From: Paenibacillus antibioticophila
GTDB taxonomy: Bacteria > Bacillota > Bacilli > Paenibacillales > Paenibacillaceae
Direction: 5' to 3'
Length of the DNA stretch: 64,000 nt
NCBI RefSeq assembly: GCF_000455265.1
Contig: NZ_HG005139.1
Coordinates: 2,697,480 to 2,761,479, forward strand
Shown: positions 53,206-62,713 of the stretch, piece after piece
Layout: each line of letters opens with the position of its first letter
Numbering within the stretch: the stretch's first letter is position 1
The notes under the pieces: generated by a model
The model's input: the letters and a program-made list of their open reading frames with translations, nothing else
Database searches by the model: none
What the model was told of the DNA's origin: nothing
Made by a program: the position numbers and the translations under genes

Positions 53206-54864
53206 TTATTTGTCCTCTGCCGATGGATTGCGTTCTTGCGTCTCGACACTTTCCGCAGCCGCGTCCTTGCCGACGCGCAGGCCCCGATACTCCTTCGGCG
53301 TCATGCCTGTATGCAGCTTGAAGACCGAAACAAAATATTTGTATTCCTTATAGCCTACCTTATCCGCGATTTCGAACACCTTGTCATGGGTTGTGGCCAA
53401 CAGGTCTTTGGCCTGCTCGATTCTCATCTCGTTCATGTACTCCGTAAATCCTCTGCCCGTGCTTTGCTTGAAAATGTAACTAAAATAACTCGGCGTAATC
53501 TTCAGCCAAGCGGCAACCTCGGAAGCCTTCAGATCAGTACGATAATGATCGATAATAAACTTCTTGGCCTTCTCGACCACCCAATAGGACTTGTCCATCC
53601 CGGTCTTGTCGATCAACTGCTGCAAGGCCTGCATATCTTCCATGACCACAGCCTCCAGACCAGCGTAGGAATTGTAGATATTCGGGTCCGGCTGTCCGGG
53701 ATGGCCATAATCAAGGCCCGTCATGCCGCTTTGACGCAATCGTTGGCGCAGAAGGGCAAAGACCTCCTCATAAATCTTCCAGATTTCCGGCAGCAAGTAA
53801 CCCGAGTCACGGAAGAAACCGAACATCCCGGCAACCAGGGCCCGCACCTCCTGCTGATCCTGCTTGAACAACGCAGCAACCAGCTGCTGCACCGTGTCCG
53901 CAATATCCAATCCGGGAAGCTTACGCTCCCTCATGAGCTTATCATAACAGCCCGCAGTCAGCACCTGTCCTTGGCCCAGCACATGAAGCCCCAACAGCCG
54001 AATCGCCTCCGCACAGCACTCCGCAGTCTCTTCCAGATGGGCGTATATCCGGGATGCGCCTCCATAGATGCGCCCCTCCCCATCAGGAGATAACGCAGTC
54101 ACCGCCCGGTCCAGCAGCTCATCCCATTCGCCAAGCTCCAATTCTTCATCCGCAACCAGCAGGGTAATTAATAGATTCTCGTGGTCAAATACAGAAAACG
54201 CCCGAAGGCTTTGCCGCTCCAGATGCTGCCTCAGGCTCTCCAGCCAAGACCGCTGGACCTGCTCATAAGATTCGCCCTTTACGCTCGCAAAGCGCTGATG
54301 GAACTCGGCAAACTGCGTGGCCAGAATCCGAAATTGAACGCCGCGAAGCGATGCAGGAGGCTCCTGCCCATAAGCCAAACCGTGGCGAGCCGTGCCCGAA
54401 AGCCACAGCTGGATATCCTGCATCGCCCCCTCTTTGTCCCTCTGGCGGATGCGCTGTACAATTTTCCCGACAACGGCGGTCAATTCCTCGATATCAACCG
54501 GCTTAAGCAAATAATCGTTGACTCCCAAACGAATCGCTTGGCGCGCATAGCTAAAATCTTCATAACCGCTAATCATGACGACCTGTACATGAGAATGATG
54601 CGAACGAAGCTGCTCCGCAAGCTCCAGACCGTCCATTCCGTCCATGCGAATATCCGAAAGCACCAGATCCACGCTATGCTGCTCCACCAGCCGCAGCGCT
54701 TCCCTGCCTTCACTGGCCTCTCCAACCACTTCAACGCCTAGCTCGGCCCAATCAATAGTATAGCGCAAGCCTTCGCGAATCACCGTCTCATCATCAACGA
54801 TAAGCATTTTTATACGATTGTTCTCACCCACGAATGTCATGCTTGCTTCAAAATCAGGACTCAT
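53206..54864 (-). CDS. Response regulator, YesN type (REC + AraC)
   Basis: A 552-residue regulator. Receiver domain about residues 20-140 with phospho-acceptor Asp in LVLSDIRMDGMDGL and Lys in LLKPVDIEEL; C-terminal AraC domain with VAAWLKITPSYFSYIFKQ (about 445) and EIADKVGYKEYKYFVSVFKL (about 490), ending TGMTPKEYR. Start at 54864 with AGGAGG 8 bases upstream; 11 bases overlap the kinase. Pairs with 54854-56659. Proposed target is the direct-repeat site at 60058-60091. Confidence 0.93.
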   Translation of the reverse strand: MSPDFEASMTFVGENNRIKMLIVDDETVIREGLRYTIDWAELGVEVVGEASEGREALRLVEQHSVDLVLSDIRMDGMDGLELAEQLRSHHSHVQVVMISGYEDFSYARQAIRLGVNDYLLKPVDIEELTAVVGKIVQRIRQRDKEGAMQDIQLWLSGTARHGLAYGQEPPASLRGVQFRILATQFAEFHQRFASVKGESYEQVQRSWLESLRQHLERQSLRAFSVFDHENLLITLLVADEELELGEWDELLDRAVTALSPDGEGRIYGGASRIYAHLEETAECCAEAIRLLGLHVLGQGQVLTAGCYDKLMRERKLPGLDIADTVQQLVAALFKQDQQEVRALVAGMFGFFRDSGYLLPEIWKIYEEVFALLRQRLRQSGMTGLDYGHPGQPDPNIYNSYAGLEAVVMEDMQALQQLIDKTGMDKSYWVVEKAKKFIIDHYRTDLKASEVAAWLKITPSYFSYIFKQSTGRGFTEYMNEMRIEQAKDLLATTHDKVFEIADKVGYKEYKYFVSVFKLHTGMTPKEYRGLRVGKDAAAESVETQERNPSAEDK

Positions 54865-56659
54865 GCGGTTCACCTCCTGAATGAGTGGTCTCGGTGTAGG
54901 GGATTCGGAGACGAATCCAGGTCCCCTTGTCCGTTGTCTCTACAATCTGCAATCCGTAATCCGGTCCAAAGAAAATCGACAACCGCTCATGAATGTTGTT
55001 CAGAGCCCCTTCCCTGCCCACGCCCGTTGGCCGCTGATCCAGAGCCATGCGAATTTCCTCCGCCCGTTCAAGGGTCATCCCTTTGCCATTGTCGATCACA
55101 TCAATCCAAATCTCGCCTTCTTCGGCATAACACCGGACCGTCACTTTATTGACCGGATGGCTCTGGTGCAACCCGTGCTTGATAAAATTTTCGACCAAAG
55201 GCTGGATCGTCGCTTTCAAAGTAATTGCCTCTTCAATTCCAGCTTGTATGAATAGGGTATACTTTAACCGCTTCTCTCCCAATCTGCGCTGCTGCAAATA
55301 CAGATAAGAGCGGGCAAACTCCAGTTCCTTACGCAGGGTCGTCTCATAGCTGCCCGTGCCTACACTCGAACGAAAGAACTTGGACAACATTTCAATCAAT
55401 TGGCTTGATTGTGTCGCCTTCTCCAATCGGGCGGTCCAGCGAATCATATCCAATGTATTGTAGAGAAAATGCGGGTCCATCTGGTTCTGCATCAGCTTGA
55501 GCTCCGACTCGCGCTCCCGCAGCTCCAGCTTGTACTTATGCTCAATCAACTGCTGAATCGTCTGCACCATCTCGTTGAATTTCCGGTTAAGCTCAGCTAT
55601 CTCGTCCTTGGAGTTAACCGGTACCCGTGCATTGAAATCCCCGAAGGCCACTTTGTTCGTTTCCTTCTTGAGCCGCAGAATAGGTTGAATAATCGTGTAG
55701 TGGAACCCGATCAAGGCCGTTAAGCCAAGCAGCAGGATAGCCCCCAAAATAAACAGCATCATCAGCTTGACTCCACGAAATTCCTCCGATACCTCCGCTT
55801 CAGGGATCATGGCGATCACCTTCCACTCCGTATTCTCCATCCGATCGTAAACGGTCAGATAGCGAATATCGTCCACCTCATAGGTCAGGTCCCCCCTGTC
55901 GGAAGAAAGCTTGTCCAACAAGGAACGATCCGGCTTGAAGCCTTCCGGCATCTGATTCCGGGAGCCCAGAATGATCTGCCCCTTGGGACCTACGATAAAC
56001 ACGCTGCCGGTCCCTGCTTTGAATATTCCTTTTTCTAATGAATTCACAATGCTCGCTTCATCCAAGCGAATAATCAGCCGGCCGAGCGGTCTTGTAATCT
56101 GGCTGTAGGAATTAAGCACCCGAAACATGGACAACACACGGACCTCTCCATTCCAGCCGCTCTGAAGCTGATATCCCTCCGTCCAAACGATCCCGCCCTT
56201 GCGCTCCTTGGCCTCCTGCTGCCATCTCTGTTCATCCCCGCTAAACGGCTCGCCCATCTCGATAAAGCTGCCGTTAAAGCCAGTGATTTCAATTGCCCGG
56301 ATATACCCCTTGGACATCAGTTGAAAGGTAAGAAAATCCTCGATATTACGCTTGAGGTTTGTCTGCTGCTCACTGGTAAGCGGCGGAGCCGACCTAAGAA
56401 AGTTGCGCATGTCCGGACTCAGAATTAAGTAGTTGGCGATGTCCTCGACCATCTTGGTTTGCTCACCAAGCTGGTTAACGACATTGTCCAGATTGCGTTT
56501 AGTCGAATTGATAAACTGGTCTCTTAATACAACATTAAATTGATACTGAACCACGACGCCGACCCCGATGGTCGGCAAAATGACAAACAGCAGGAAAATA
56601 ACAAGCGCTTTGCGTTTCAAGCTAAAGCTGCCAAGGACTCTTCTGTTGCCTGTCATCAT
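54854..56659 (-). CDS. Sensor histidine kinase, YesM type
   Basis: A 601-residue membrane kinase: helix at about 17-37, extracellular sensor domain, helix at about 290-312, HAMP (KVAFGDFNARVPVNSKDEI), His in QMDPHFLYNTLDMIRW (about 405), ATPase with PLVENFIKHGLHQ and VIDNGKGMTLERA. The ATG at 56659 has GGAGG 7 bases upstream. Stands between permease and regulator genes in one operon, the usual arrangement for a sensor that controls its own importer. Confidence 0.93.
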   Translation of the reverse strand: MMTGNRRVLGSFSLKRKALVIFLLFVILPTIGVGVVVQYQFNVVLRDQFINSTKRNLDNVVNQLGEQTKMVEDIANYLILSPDMRNFLRSAPPLTSEQQTNLKRNIEDFLTFQLMSKGYIRAIEITGFNGSFIEMGEPFSGDEQRWQQEAKERKGGIVWTEGYQLQSGWNGEVRVLSMFRVLNSYSQITRPLGRLIIRLDEASIVNSLEKGIFKAGTGSVFIVGPKGQIILGSRNQMPEGFKPDRSLLDKLSSDRGDLTYEVDDIRYLTVYDRMENTEWKVIAMIPEAEVSEEFRGVKLMMLFILGAILLLGLTALIGFHYTIIQPILRLKKETNKVAFGDFNARVPVNSKDEIAELNRKFNEMVQTIQQLIEHKYKLELRERESELKLMQNQMDPHFLYNTLDMIRWTARLEKATQSSQLIEMLSKFFRSSVGTGSYETTLRKELEFARSYLYLQQRRLGEKRLKYTLFIQAGIEEAITLKATIQPLVENFIKHGLHQSHPVNKVTVRCYAEEGEIWIDVIDNGKGMTLERAEEIRMALDQRPTGVGREGALNNIHERLSIFFGPDYGLQIVETTDKGTWIRLRIPYTETTHSGGEPHES

Positions 56660-56753
56660 GCTGTCGCCTCCACCTGGTCTTTGATGCAAATTGACCGCCT
56701 GTCCGCCGCCCCCAACACTTTGCAAGGACGGCTAACAGCCGGTTTATGTTATG

Positions 56754-57584
56754 TTATCCTTTTACCGCTCCCGCCGTCATACCGGTAACCAGTTGTTTTT
56801 GCAGCAGCAGGTAGAAAATAACGATTGGAATCAATGCCATCGTTAACGCCGACATTTGCAAGGTCAGGCTTGCTGTCTCGATGCCGACGAAGTTTGCAAG
56901 CCCCAGCGGCAGCGTCTTCAACTCGGAGGAACTGATCAGCACGAGCGCGAACAAGTATTCATTCCAGTTATATATGAAATTGAGGATGATGACGGTCGCC
57001 ATCGCCGGTCTCGTTATTGGCAAAATAATTGACCAGAATATCCGGAAGATGCCGGCGCCGTCCATCACGCCCGATTCCTCGAGATCCTTCGGGAACCCCC
57101 GCATGAAGCCCTCCAGAATAATGATCGTTAATGACAGGTGAAATGCCGTATACGGCAAAATCAGTGATAAATGCGTATCGAGAAAATGCAGCTTCTGCAT
57201 AATCAGAAAAATCGGAATCAGCGTAGCATGTATCGGTACGAGCATCCCTAGCAGGAACACTCCGTAAGTCAGCCCGCGAAGCTTGAACTCAAAACGCGAA
57301 AGAAAGTACGAGGCCAGCGCCCCGAGAAGCACGGTCACAATCAGGGAAGCAAAGGTCACGAATAAACTGTTCAGAAAATATACGTTCATGTTCGCGATCT
57401 TCCAGGCTTCCGCGTAATTGGAAAATTGCAGCGTTTCCGGCAACGAGAACGGGTTGACTGCATATTCCTGCTCTGTCTTGAAGGAGTTAACCACCATCCA
57501 GAAAAGCGGAACTATATTCATAATAGCGAATAGACTCGAAAATGTGTATGCAAATATGCGAAACCCCAGCGACTTCCTATTCAA
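56754..57584 (-). CDS. Carbohydrate ABC permease (MalG type)
   Basis: A 276-residue CUT1 permease with six membrane segments and EAA loop DLEESGVMDGAGIFRIFWSI (about residue 165); C-terminus GMTAGAVKG. I chose the TTG at 57584, which has GGAGGGG 6 bases upstream; another TTG 21 bases earlier overlaps the previous stop. Intact, unlike its partner permease. Confidence 0.9.
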   Translation of the reverse strand: MNRKSLGFRIFAYTFSSLFAIMNIVPLFWMVVNSFKTEQEYAVNPFSLPETLQFSNYAEAWKIANMNVYFLNSLFVTFASLIVTVLLGALASYFLSRFEFKLRGLTYGVFLLGMLVPIHATLIPIFLIMQKLHFLDTHLSLILPYTAFHLSLTIIILEGFMRGFPKDLEESGVMDGAGIFRIFWSIILPITRPAMATVIILNFIYNWNEYLFALVLISSSELKTLPLGLANFVGIETASLTLQMSALTMALIPIVIFYLLLQKQLVTGMTAGAVKG

Positions 57585-57601
57585 GGCGAACCCCTCCTTC
57601 C

Positions 57602-58476
57602 TCAAGCATCTTTTTCTCTACCCAAGCGATTGACCAGCGTAATGACCACCAGGCTGAACAGCAGAATCAGAATGGACACCGCACTGCCGTAGCCGTAACG
57701 CATGTTCATAAAGGCGCTGTTGTACATATGGATGGTCATGACCTCCGTCTGATGCGCCGGACCTCCGCCCGTCAGAATCTGAATCAGGTCAAACACCCGG
57801 AAGGAATTACTGATGCTATACACGACACCGACCATCAAAGTACTGCGGATCATCGGAATCGTAATGCGGAAGGTGCGTTTGAAGCCGGTCGCTCCATCCA
57901 GCTCGGCAGCCTCGTTCACCTCGTCGGGAATATTTTGCAGGGCCGCCAGGAAAATAACCATATATAAGCCGCAGTTTTGCCAAATATACGCGACACTAAT
58001 CGACAGCATGGACAAGCGGCTGTCACCGAGCCAATTCTGCTGCCAGCTATCCAGTCCGAACATGCCCAGCAGGTTATTCAACATGCCGTATTCCGTGTTG
58101 TAGATCATGCCCCAGATCAAGGACACCATGACCGATGAAATGACGACCGGCATAAAGCCCACGGTACGGAAAAATCCGGAGCCTCTTAGCCCGCGATTGA
58201 GCAAGAGCGCAAGCAGCAGACCCAGCGGGATTTGCCCCACCAGACCGGTAACCATGATAATGACGTTATTCTTGACGGACAGCAGAAGATATCGTCGCTC
58301 AAAATTCTTGTGAAGTTCTTGAGCCCCACAAAATCCATGGCTCCGATGCCGTTCCAATCCATTAATGAATAATACAATGACAAGCCGATGGGAACGATCG
58401 CGATCCCCAGGTAAATGATCAGTGCCGGCAGCAAGCCGATAAATATTGCCAGCTTCGTTCCACGCAGCGTTTGCAT
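57602..58476 (-). pseudogene. Carbohydrate ABC permease (MalF type), frameshifted
   Basis: The N-terminus (MQTLRGTKLAIFIG to KNFTRILSDDIF, 58476-58284) and the C-terminal 230 residues (VKNNVIIMVTGLVGQ to GREKDA, ending 57602) are both well conserved but lie in different frames. Joining them needs one extra base near 58285-58288, where TTCTGCTGTCC would read F-W-L-S-V if it were TTCTGGCTGTCC. RBS AAAGGAGG precedes the ATG. The EAA loop EVNEAAELDGATGFKRTFRI is intact. Either a recent inactivating deletion or a sequencing error; if real, this importer cannot assemble normally. Confidence 0.85.
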
Positions 58477-58526
58477 GTCGGGTCCCTCCTTTATGTCGAA
58501 GCCTTGCTTCACACCCGATGAATGAA

Positions 58527-58549
58527 GAAAACCCGGGGTTCGGGTTTTC
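58527..58549 (-). other. Intercistronic hairpin, solute-binding gene to permease
   Basis: GAAAACCCG and CGGGTTTTC form a perfect 9-bp stem with a 5-base loop, 85 bases after the solute-binding stop. T residues in the arm make partial termination possible. Confidence 0.7.
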
Positions 58550-58633
58550 TAGCAAACATCGATTTTGAAGCTCGTGCCTGTCTTGCCGTTTAAGCGCAAG
58601 TTCGAGTATTCGAACCGCCTCTGCAAGTGTCGG

Positions 58634-59950
58634 CTAGTTCATGTTGTCCAGTGCTTCTTGTACGTCTGCAGCCAATTTCTCCGGTGTGGTATGGTCCATC
58701 ATCAAGGCTTGCAGCCCGTTTTGGAGAACATCGACCACCTGAGTCGGAATCAAGCTGTCGAATACCGGGGAAGTACCGTTTCCGGTCAGAGCAAGCATTT
58801 CCTTCAGATAAGGACTGGCATCCTCCGGAATTTCAACCTTGGCCGGCACAACGACGCCATTACGGATCAGTTCCTTATATAAATCTTCGTTAACGAAAAA
58901 TTTCAGGAATTCTTCGGCAGCCTGCTTCTTCTTCTCATCCAATCCGCTCTTGATCGCAATGCCGTATTGCAGGACGCCGGCACTCTTCTTCGGCTCACCC
59001 CTGCCGCCCTCTACGCTCGGGAACAGGGCAATACCAAACTTGTCGCCTTCTTCGTTATTGATGCGGACACGGCCGTCTACCGTAGCCGAGGAAATATGCA
59101 TGGCTGCTTTCCCTTGAATGAAATAATCCTGGGCTTGCACGGAGTCCATGTTGTTGGCATCCGTATTGAAGGCATCCAGCTTCGACAGCTCCTCGATAAC
59201 TCCCAGCGCCTTGACGAACTCGGGATCGGTAAATTTGGCCTTGCCTTCCAGAACGGCCGGCAAGAAATCGCTTCCCGTAAAGCGGTCGCCGATAATGGAA
59301 ATGTAGGAGGATTGCAGCGGCCATTGCTCTTTATTGCCCAGCGAAATCGGGGTAATTCCCGCCGCTTTCAGCTTGGTTACCGCATCGATGAATTGATCAT
59401 AGGTTTCCGGGAACTGATCGTAGCCTACTTGCGCGAACATCTCTTTGTTGTAATAAATAATGTCGACGAAATTCTGCTTTGTCGGAATCGCATATTGCTG
59501 TCCGTCTACGTTAAATCCGCTCAAAGCCGCTTCCGGTAAAATCGAAGTCCAATTTTCCATCAGATGGTTGATCGGCTCAACAAGGCTGCCGGCTACCAGC
59601 GGAGCCAAATCGGCACCCGGCCAAACGACGTTGATGTCGGACAAATTATTGGCCGCCGCCAGCGTGCGAAGCTTGGTCTTGTACTGTGCGGACGGAACCC
59701 CATCCTGCTTGATCACAATATTCGGATGCTGCTTCTCAAATTCGGCGATTCTAGCCTTATACACTTCGTTATCCACGTTAGGCGAAGTCCAAGGATGCAT
59801 CATGTTCAAGGTGATTGTTTCTTCTTCACCCGAGCCCCCGTTCTTGCTGTTGCTCGCCGCATTATTATTGCCGCAGGCTGCGGTGAACAAGGTCAGTACC
59901 GCGATCAGACCAAGCAATACTGCTTTTTTAGTGCGGTTTCTTTTACTCAT
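58634..59950 (-). CDS. Extracellular solute-binding lipoprotein (CUT1)
   Basis: A 438-residue lipoprotein; lipobox LFTAACGN (Cys about residue 27), Asn/Ser/Gly linker, then a MalE-like domain. Start at 59950 with GAGGG 7 bases upstream; six earlier codons are open. First gene of the operon SBP-permease-permease-kinase-regulator-GH3. Ligand unknown; GH3 at the end of the operon suggests beta-linked gluco- or xylo-oligosaccharides. Confidence 0.9.
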   Translation of the reverse strand: MSKRNRTKKAVLLGLIAVLTLFTAACGNNNAASNSKNGGSGEEETITLNMMHPWTSPNVDNEVYKARIAEFEKQHPNIVIKQDGVPSAQYKTKLRTLAAANNLSDINVVWPGADLAPLVAGSLVEPINHLMENWTSILPEAALSGFNVDGQQYAIPTKQNFVDIIYYNKEMFAQVGYDQFPETYDQFIDAVTKLKAAGITPISLGNKEQWPLQSSYISIIGDRFTGSDFLPAVLEGKAKFTDPEFVKALGVIEELSKLDAFNTDANNMDSVQAQDYFIQGKAAMHISSATVDGRVRINNEEGDKFGIALFPSVEGGRGEPKKSAGVLQYGIAIKSGLDEKKKQAAEEFLKFFVNEDLYKELIRNGVVVPAKVEIPEDASPYLKEMLALTGNGTSPVFDSLIPTQVVDVLQNGLQALMMDHTTPEKLAADVQEALDNMN

Positions 59951-60029
59951 AATCAACCCTCTTCTCATATGATTTGGAATCGCTCCACCACCATAACAGG
60001 TTATGTTCTCTTATATATCTCTACCTGTT

Positions 60030-60091
60030 ATATTATCTATTATAAAAGCGTAGACAATTCGACTATATCCCATAAAATTTCGATTATATCC
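60030..60091 (-). promoter_or_regulatory. Promoter with 21-bp-phased direct repeats
   Basis: On the minus strand GGATATAATCGAA (60091-60079) and GGATATAGTCGAA (60070-60058) are direct repeats exactly 21 bp apart. TTGTCT (60057-60052) directly abuts the second repeat and could be a -35 box, with TAATAT (60035-60030) 16 bases on as -10. Two helical turns between direct repeats next to -35 is the geometry of AraC-type activators, fitting the regulator at 53206-54864. Confidence 0.65.
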
Positions 60092-60209
60092 GAAATATAT
60101 CAATAATTTTGTCTTAATCACTTGTATTTCGAGGTTTAAATGTTAACTATTATTACATGAAAATTGAAATTGTTTCTTACTTACGCCTCCTTTCATTTCA
60201 TTTTCTTTC

Positions 60210-60224
60210 GGTAAGCGTTTGCAA
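60210..60224 (-). promoter_or_regulatory. cre-like CcpA site upstream of the third importer operon
   Basis: TTGCAAACGCTTACC on the minus strand fits the cre consensus except its last base. It lies about 120 bases upstream of the direct-repeat promoter. Confidence 0.5.
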
Positions 60225-60232
60225 GAATATTA

Positions 60233-60557
60233 GGGTGTCCCAAAAGTAAATTTTGGAACATCTTCTTTATGTGTTATGTGGCAAATGCACTAACAGAGCT
60301 CACGCGACTGCTCGTACGGTCGATAGTTGAACTTGAACAAGTTAATAGCGGGCAGGCGAAGTTTCGCACTTAGAATTTTGATACCAGGCAGGAGCATCAT
60401 GACTGCCATTTATTACGTTTGCGCATTTGTTTCCTCGCATGAGGCAGAGCGCAGCTCTAAGCATGCGGCCGGTATGCATATCGTTCGTACGGAAAGGGGG
60501 TTGTCCCTCAGTTCAGTAATCATAAGATGACCGAGCTGGAGACTTACGGGACAGCCC
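60233..60557. mobile_element. Decayed inverted-repeat element or IS remnant
   Basis: The left end GGGTGTCCCAAAAGT and the right end (minus strand) GGGGCTGTCCCGTAAGT form related inverted ends; a third copy GGGGGTTGTCCCTCAGT stands at 60496. A frame at 60269-60373 (34 codons, ending VELEQVNSGQAKFRT) reads like a protein C-terminus and may be left from a transposase; I cannot identify it. Confidence 0.45.
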
Positions 60558-60596
60558 CATACATTGAACTGGCACTCTGCAAGCAAATAAATCTGA

Positions 60597-61616
60597 CTAA
60601 GCTTGCGAATCTTGCAAAATATGATCGACCAATTCCTCAACCGGTACGGTTGCCAGCGCAATTGCCGTATCCGTGACTCCGTAGTAGATGTACAGCAGGC
60701 CGTCCTTCACCACATTCCCTGTCGGGAATACCACGTTCGGAATCTGGTAGCCGAATTTCTCGTAATACGTCTCCGGCTCCATGATGAAGTTATGTGTCCG
60801 CGCGATTACCTTCTCCGGATTCTCCAAATCCAGCAGCAACGCCCCTACCCGGTAGACCACTTCATCATCCACCCCGTGGTACAAGACCAACCAGCCCCGG
60901 TCCGTTTTTACCGGCGGCGTCGAGCCACCGATCTTCCGCGATTCCCAGGCCATATTCTCCGCCTTGGCCAGCAGCTTCGGCTCTTCCCAGTGGATCAGAT
61001 CTTCCGAATACGTGATCCACATAGCGGCCTTCTCCGTTCCGTATTCCTCGCCGATATATTCCTCAGGACGGCGCAGCAGCACGAACTTCCCGTTGATCTT
61101 TTCCGGGAACAGGATGTTGTCCCGGTCGTTGATATCCAGCGGCGTCGTATCCGCAACGAATTCCCAATCGATCAGATTCTTGGAGGACAGGATTGACGAA
61201 CGCGTCAGCCAGTGTCCTTCTTCTTCTCCCCAACCGTCCGGATACTCCGGAATCGAACGCTCCGGAACTCCCCGCCCGGTCGGATAATAGCTCATCGCGC
61301 AAGGCCGCAACGCATAGTTCAGGTAATACGTATCGTCAATCTTGACGATACGCGGGTCCTGTACGCTTCCGTACGGGAAGCCCAGCATGTCCGGCGTTAC
61401 GATCGGCTCATCCTTCACATGCGTGAAGTGCACTCCGTCCTCGCTCTCCAGCAGGCCCAGATAGTTCTTACATGGCGTCAACGATCCCGCCGTTCGCTCA
61501 ATCATATAGAACTTATCGTTATCCAGGATCACCGCCGGGTTAAATACCGTGACCATTCTCCACTCATATCCACCGGGTACCACGATCGGATTCTCCGGAT
61601 GTCTTGTGATTTTCAT
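60597..61616 (-). CDS. GH130 family beta-mannoside phosphorylase/glycosidase
   Basis: A 339-residue five-bladed propeller of GH130. Family marks are FNPAVILD (about residue 25), GSVQDPRIVKIDDTYYLNYA (about 83; the Asp is the likely general acid), LRRPEEY and GGSTPPVKTDRGWLVLYHGVD (about 232). GH130 members phosphorolyse, or less often hydrolyse, beta-mannosides; the subfamily cannot be assigned here. RBS GAGGAGG is 9 bases upstream. Flanked by a terminator on one side and a repeat element on the other, so apparently a single-gene unit. Confidence 0.88.
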   Translation of the reverse strand: MKITRHPENPIVVPGGYEWRMVTVFNPAVILDNDKFYMIERTAGSLTPCKNYLGLLESEDGVHFTHVKDEPIVTPDMLGFPYGSVQDPRIVKIDDTYYLNYALRPCAMSYYPTGRGVPERSIPEYPDGWGEEEGHWLTRSSILSSKNLIDWEFVADTTPLDINDRDNILFPEKINGKFVLLRRPEEYIGEEYGTEKAAMWITYSEDLIHWEEPKLLAKAENMAWESRKIGGSTPPVKTDRGWLVLYHGVDDEVVYRVGALLLDLENPEKVIARTHNFIMEPETYYEKFGYQIPNVVFPTGNVVKDGLLYIYYGVTDTAIALATVPVEELVDHILQDSQA

Positions 61617-61798
61617 CTATTATGCCTCCTCATGTAAGCCCTTTATTTCTTCGTTAATGTTATTATAGCCTTGGTGTCCGGGATGAAATATCCCATGAAG
61701 TTTAGAAAACATCTGAATATTGCCGATGTTTTTGTACCACCACGGCCTGGCACATTCTATTGTGGACTCGGCGCTGTAATTTTAGTAAGCATGAAAAA

Positions 61799-61851
61799 AC
61801 TCCCCATACGGCAACAGGTTTTATTATTTCACCTGTCCGCCGTATGGGGAG
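61799..61851 (-). terminator. Terminator of the kdg gene set
   Basis: CTCCCCATACGGC and GCCGTATGGGGAG form a perfect 13-bp stem with an inner ACAGGT/ACCTGT stem; six T follow on the minus strand. It lies 52 bases after the GntR stop. The remaining sequence to 61617 is the GH130 promoter region, without clear boxes. Confidence 0.9.
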
Positions 61852-61903
61852 CGTACACCTTTTGGGTTAACCCCTTCTGTATTTACTGCTTCACGGCCCG
61901 ATG

Positions 61904-62686
61904 CTAGGCCTCGTAATTCACAATGTAACTCTGCAATTCGGTATGATAAAAACCCACACTATACTCAATCAGTTTTCCAAATTCATCCCGCGAGGTTCTG
62001 GAGCGCCGCAATACAGGCGTATTGATCTCCAGTCCCAGTGCTGAGGCGGCCTCAGCCGGAACCTGAACCGCTCCGAATTCATCCTGGAGCTGATCCAGGG
62101 ACAGCCCCTGCTCCTCCAGCAGCTCGTATAACGATTGCTCGCTTAGATCCATGAGCTCCAATCCCTCCAGGAGCGGAGTCACATAATGAATATAGTAGAT
62201 AAAGGGCTGCCCGTTGAGCAAATACATGCGCACCAGACGAAGGCACCGCGAACCGAACTCTGCCGTCAGCTTCTGCTTCTCCTTCGCACTCAAGAGGTCT
62301 CCCAGCTCCGCATTAGCTCCGTCGGCCTCCAGTGCAATCAGCTCCACGGCAAGCCAGCGCTTCTGAATCCGGTGCCCGGATTCCACGAGAATTTCCGTGA
62401 AATGCTTCCACTTGGACAGCTTGGAGGCAGCCTTGTTGCGGATGACGCGGGTGCCGCGGCCGCTGCCCTTTTCCAGAAAGCCTTCCTGAACCAGCTCCTG
62501 AATGGCTCCGCGAACCGTAATCTTGCTAACACCGAATTCCCGTTCCAGCAGCGGCTCGGAAGGAATGTTACTGCCCAAGGCATACTCTCCATGGAGAATA
62601 CGCTCTCTGATGATCTGTTTGATTTGTAAATATAACGGCCTTTCCTTTCGGGACAAGCTCACGTGTAATTCACTACCTTTCCACAT
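61904..62686 (-). CDS. GntR family regulator (HutC type, UTRA domain)
   Basis: A 260-residue regulator. The GntR winged helix covers about residues 15-80 (LYLQIKQIIRERI, LEREFGVSKITVRGAIQELVQEGFLEKG split over residues 45-72). The UTRA effector domain follows (about 105-255; YLLNGQPFIYYIHYVTP and SVGFYHTELQSYIVNY). The start is uncertain: the ATG at 62686 has AGGA very close, and a GTG eight codons later is far from AAAGG. Follows kdgK by 27 bases, so probably controls keto-deoxygluconate metabolism genes. Confidence 0.88.
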   Translation of the reverse strand: MWKGSELHVSLSRKERPLYLQIKQIIRERILHGEYALGSNIPSEPLLEREFGVSKITVRGAIQELVQEGFLEKGSGRGTRVIRNKAASKLSKWKHFTEILVESGHRIQKRWLAVELIALEADGANAELGDLLSAKEKQKLTAEFGSRCLRLVRMYLLNGQPFIYYIHYVTPLLEGLELMDLSEQSLYELLEEQGLSLDQLQDEFGAVQVPAEAASALGLEINTPVLRRSRTSRDEFGKLIEYSVGFYHTELQSYIVNYEA

Positions 62687-62713
62687 CTTCCTGTTCGGGC
62701 AGCCTTTAATGAC

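Larger units (their letters stand above)
59951..60596. other. Intergenic region: importer promoter and decayed repeat element
   Basis: From the left: leader with an AACAGGT/ACCTGTT inverted repeat (about 59995-60030), promoter with direct repeats (60030-60091), AT-rich sequence, cre-like site (60210), then a decayed inverted-repeat element (60233-60557) up to the GH130 stop. Confidence 0.65.

Noticed and set aside
57602-58555. A single intact gene of 317 codons for the permease
   Set aside because: Its first 90 residues have no permease character, while the correct N-terminus with RBS lies in another frame.
60413-60661. 82-codon minus-strand frame at the end of GH130
   Set aside because: Overlaps GH130 out of frame and spans the decayed element; no RBS.
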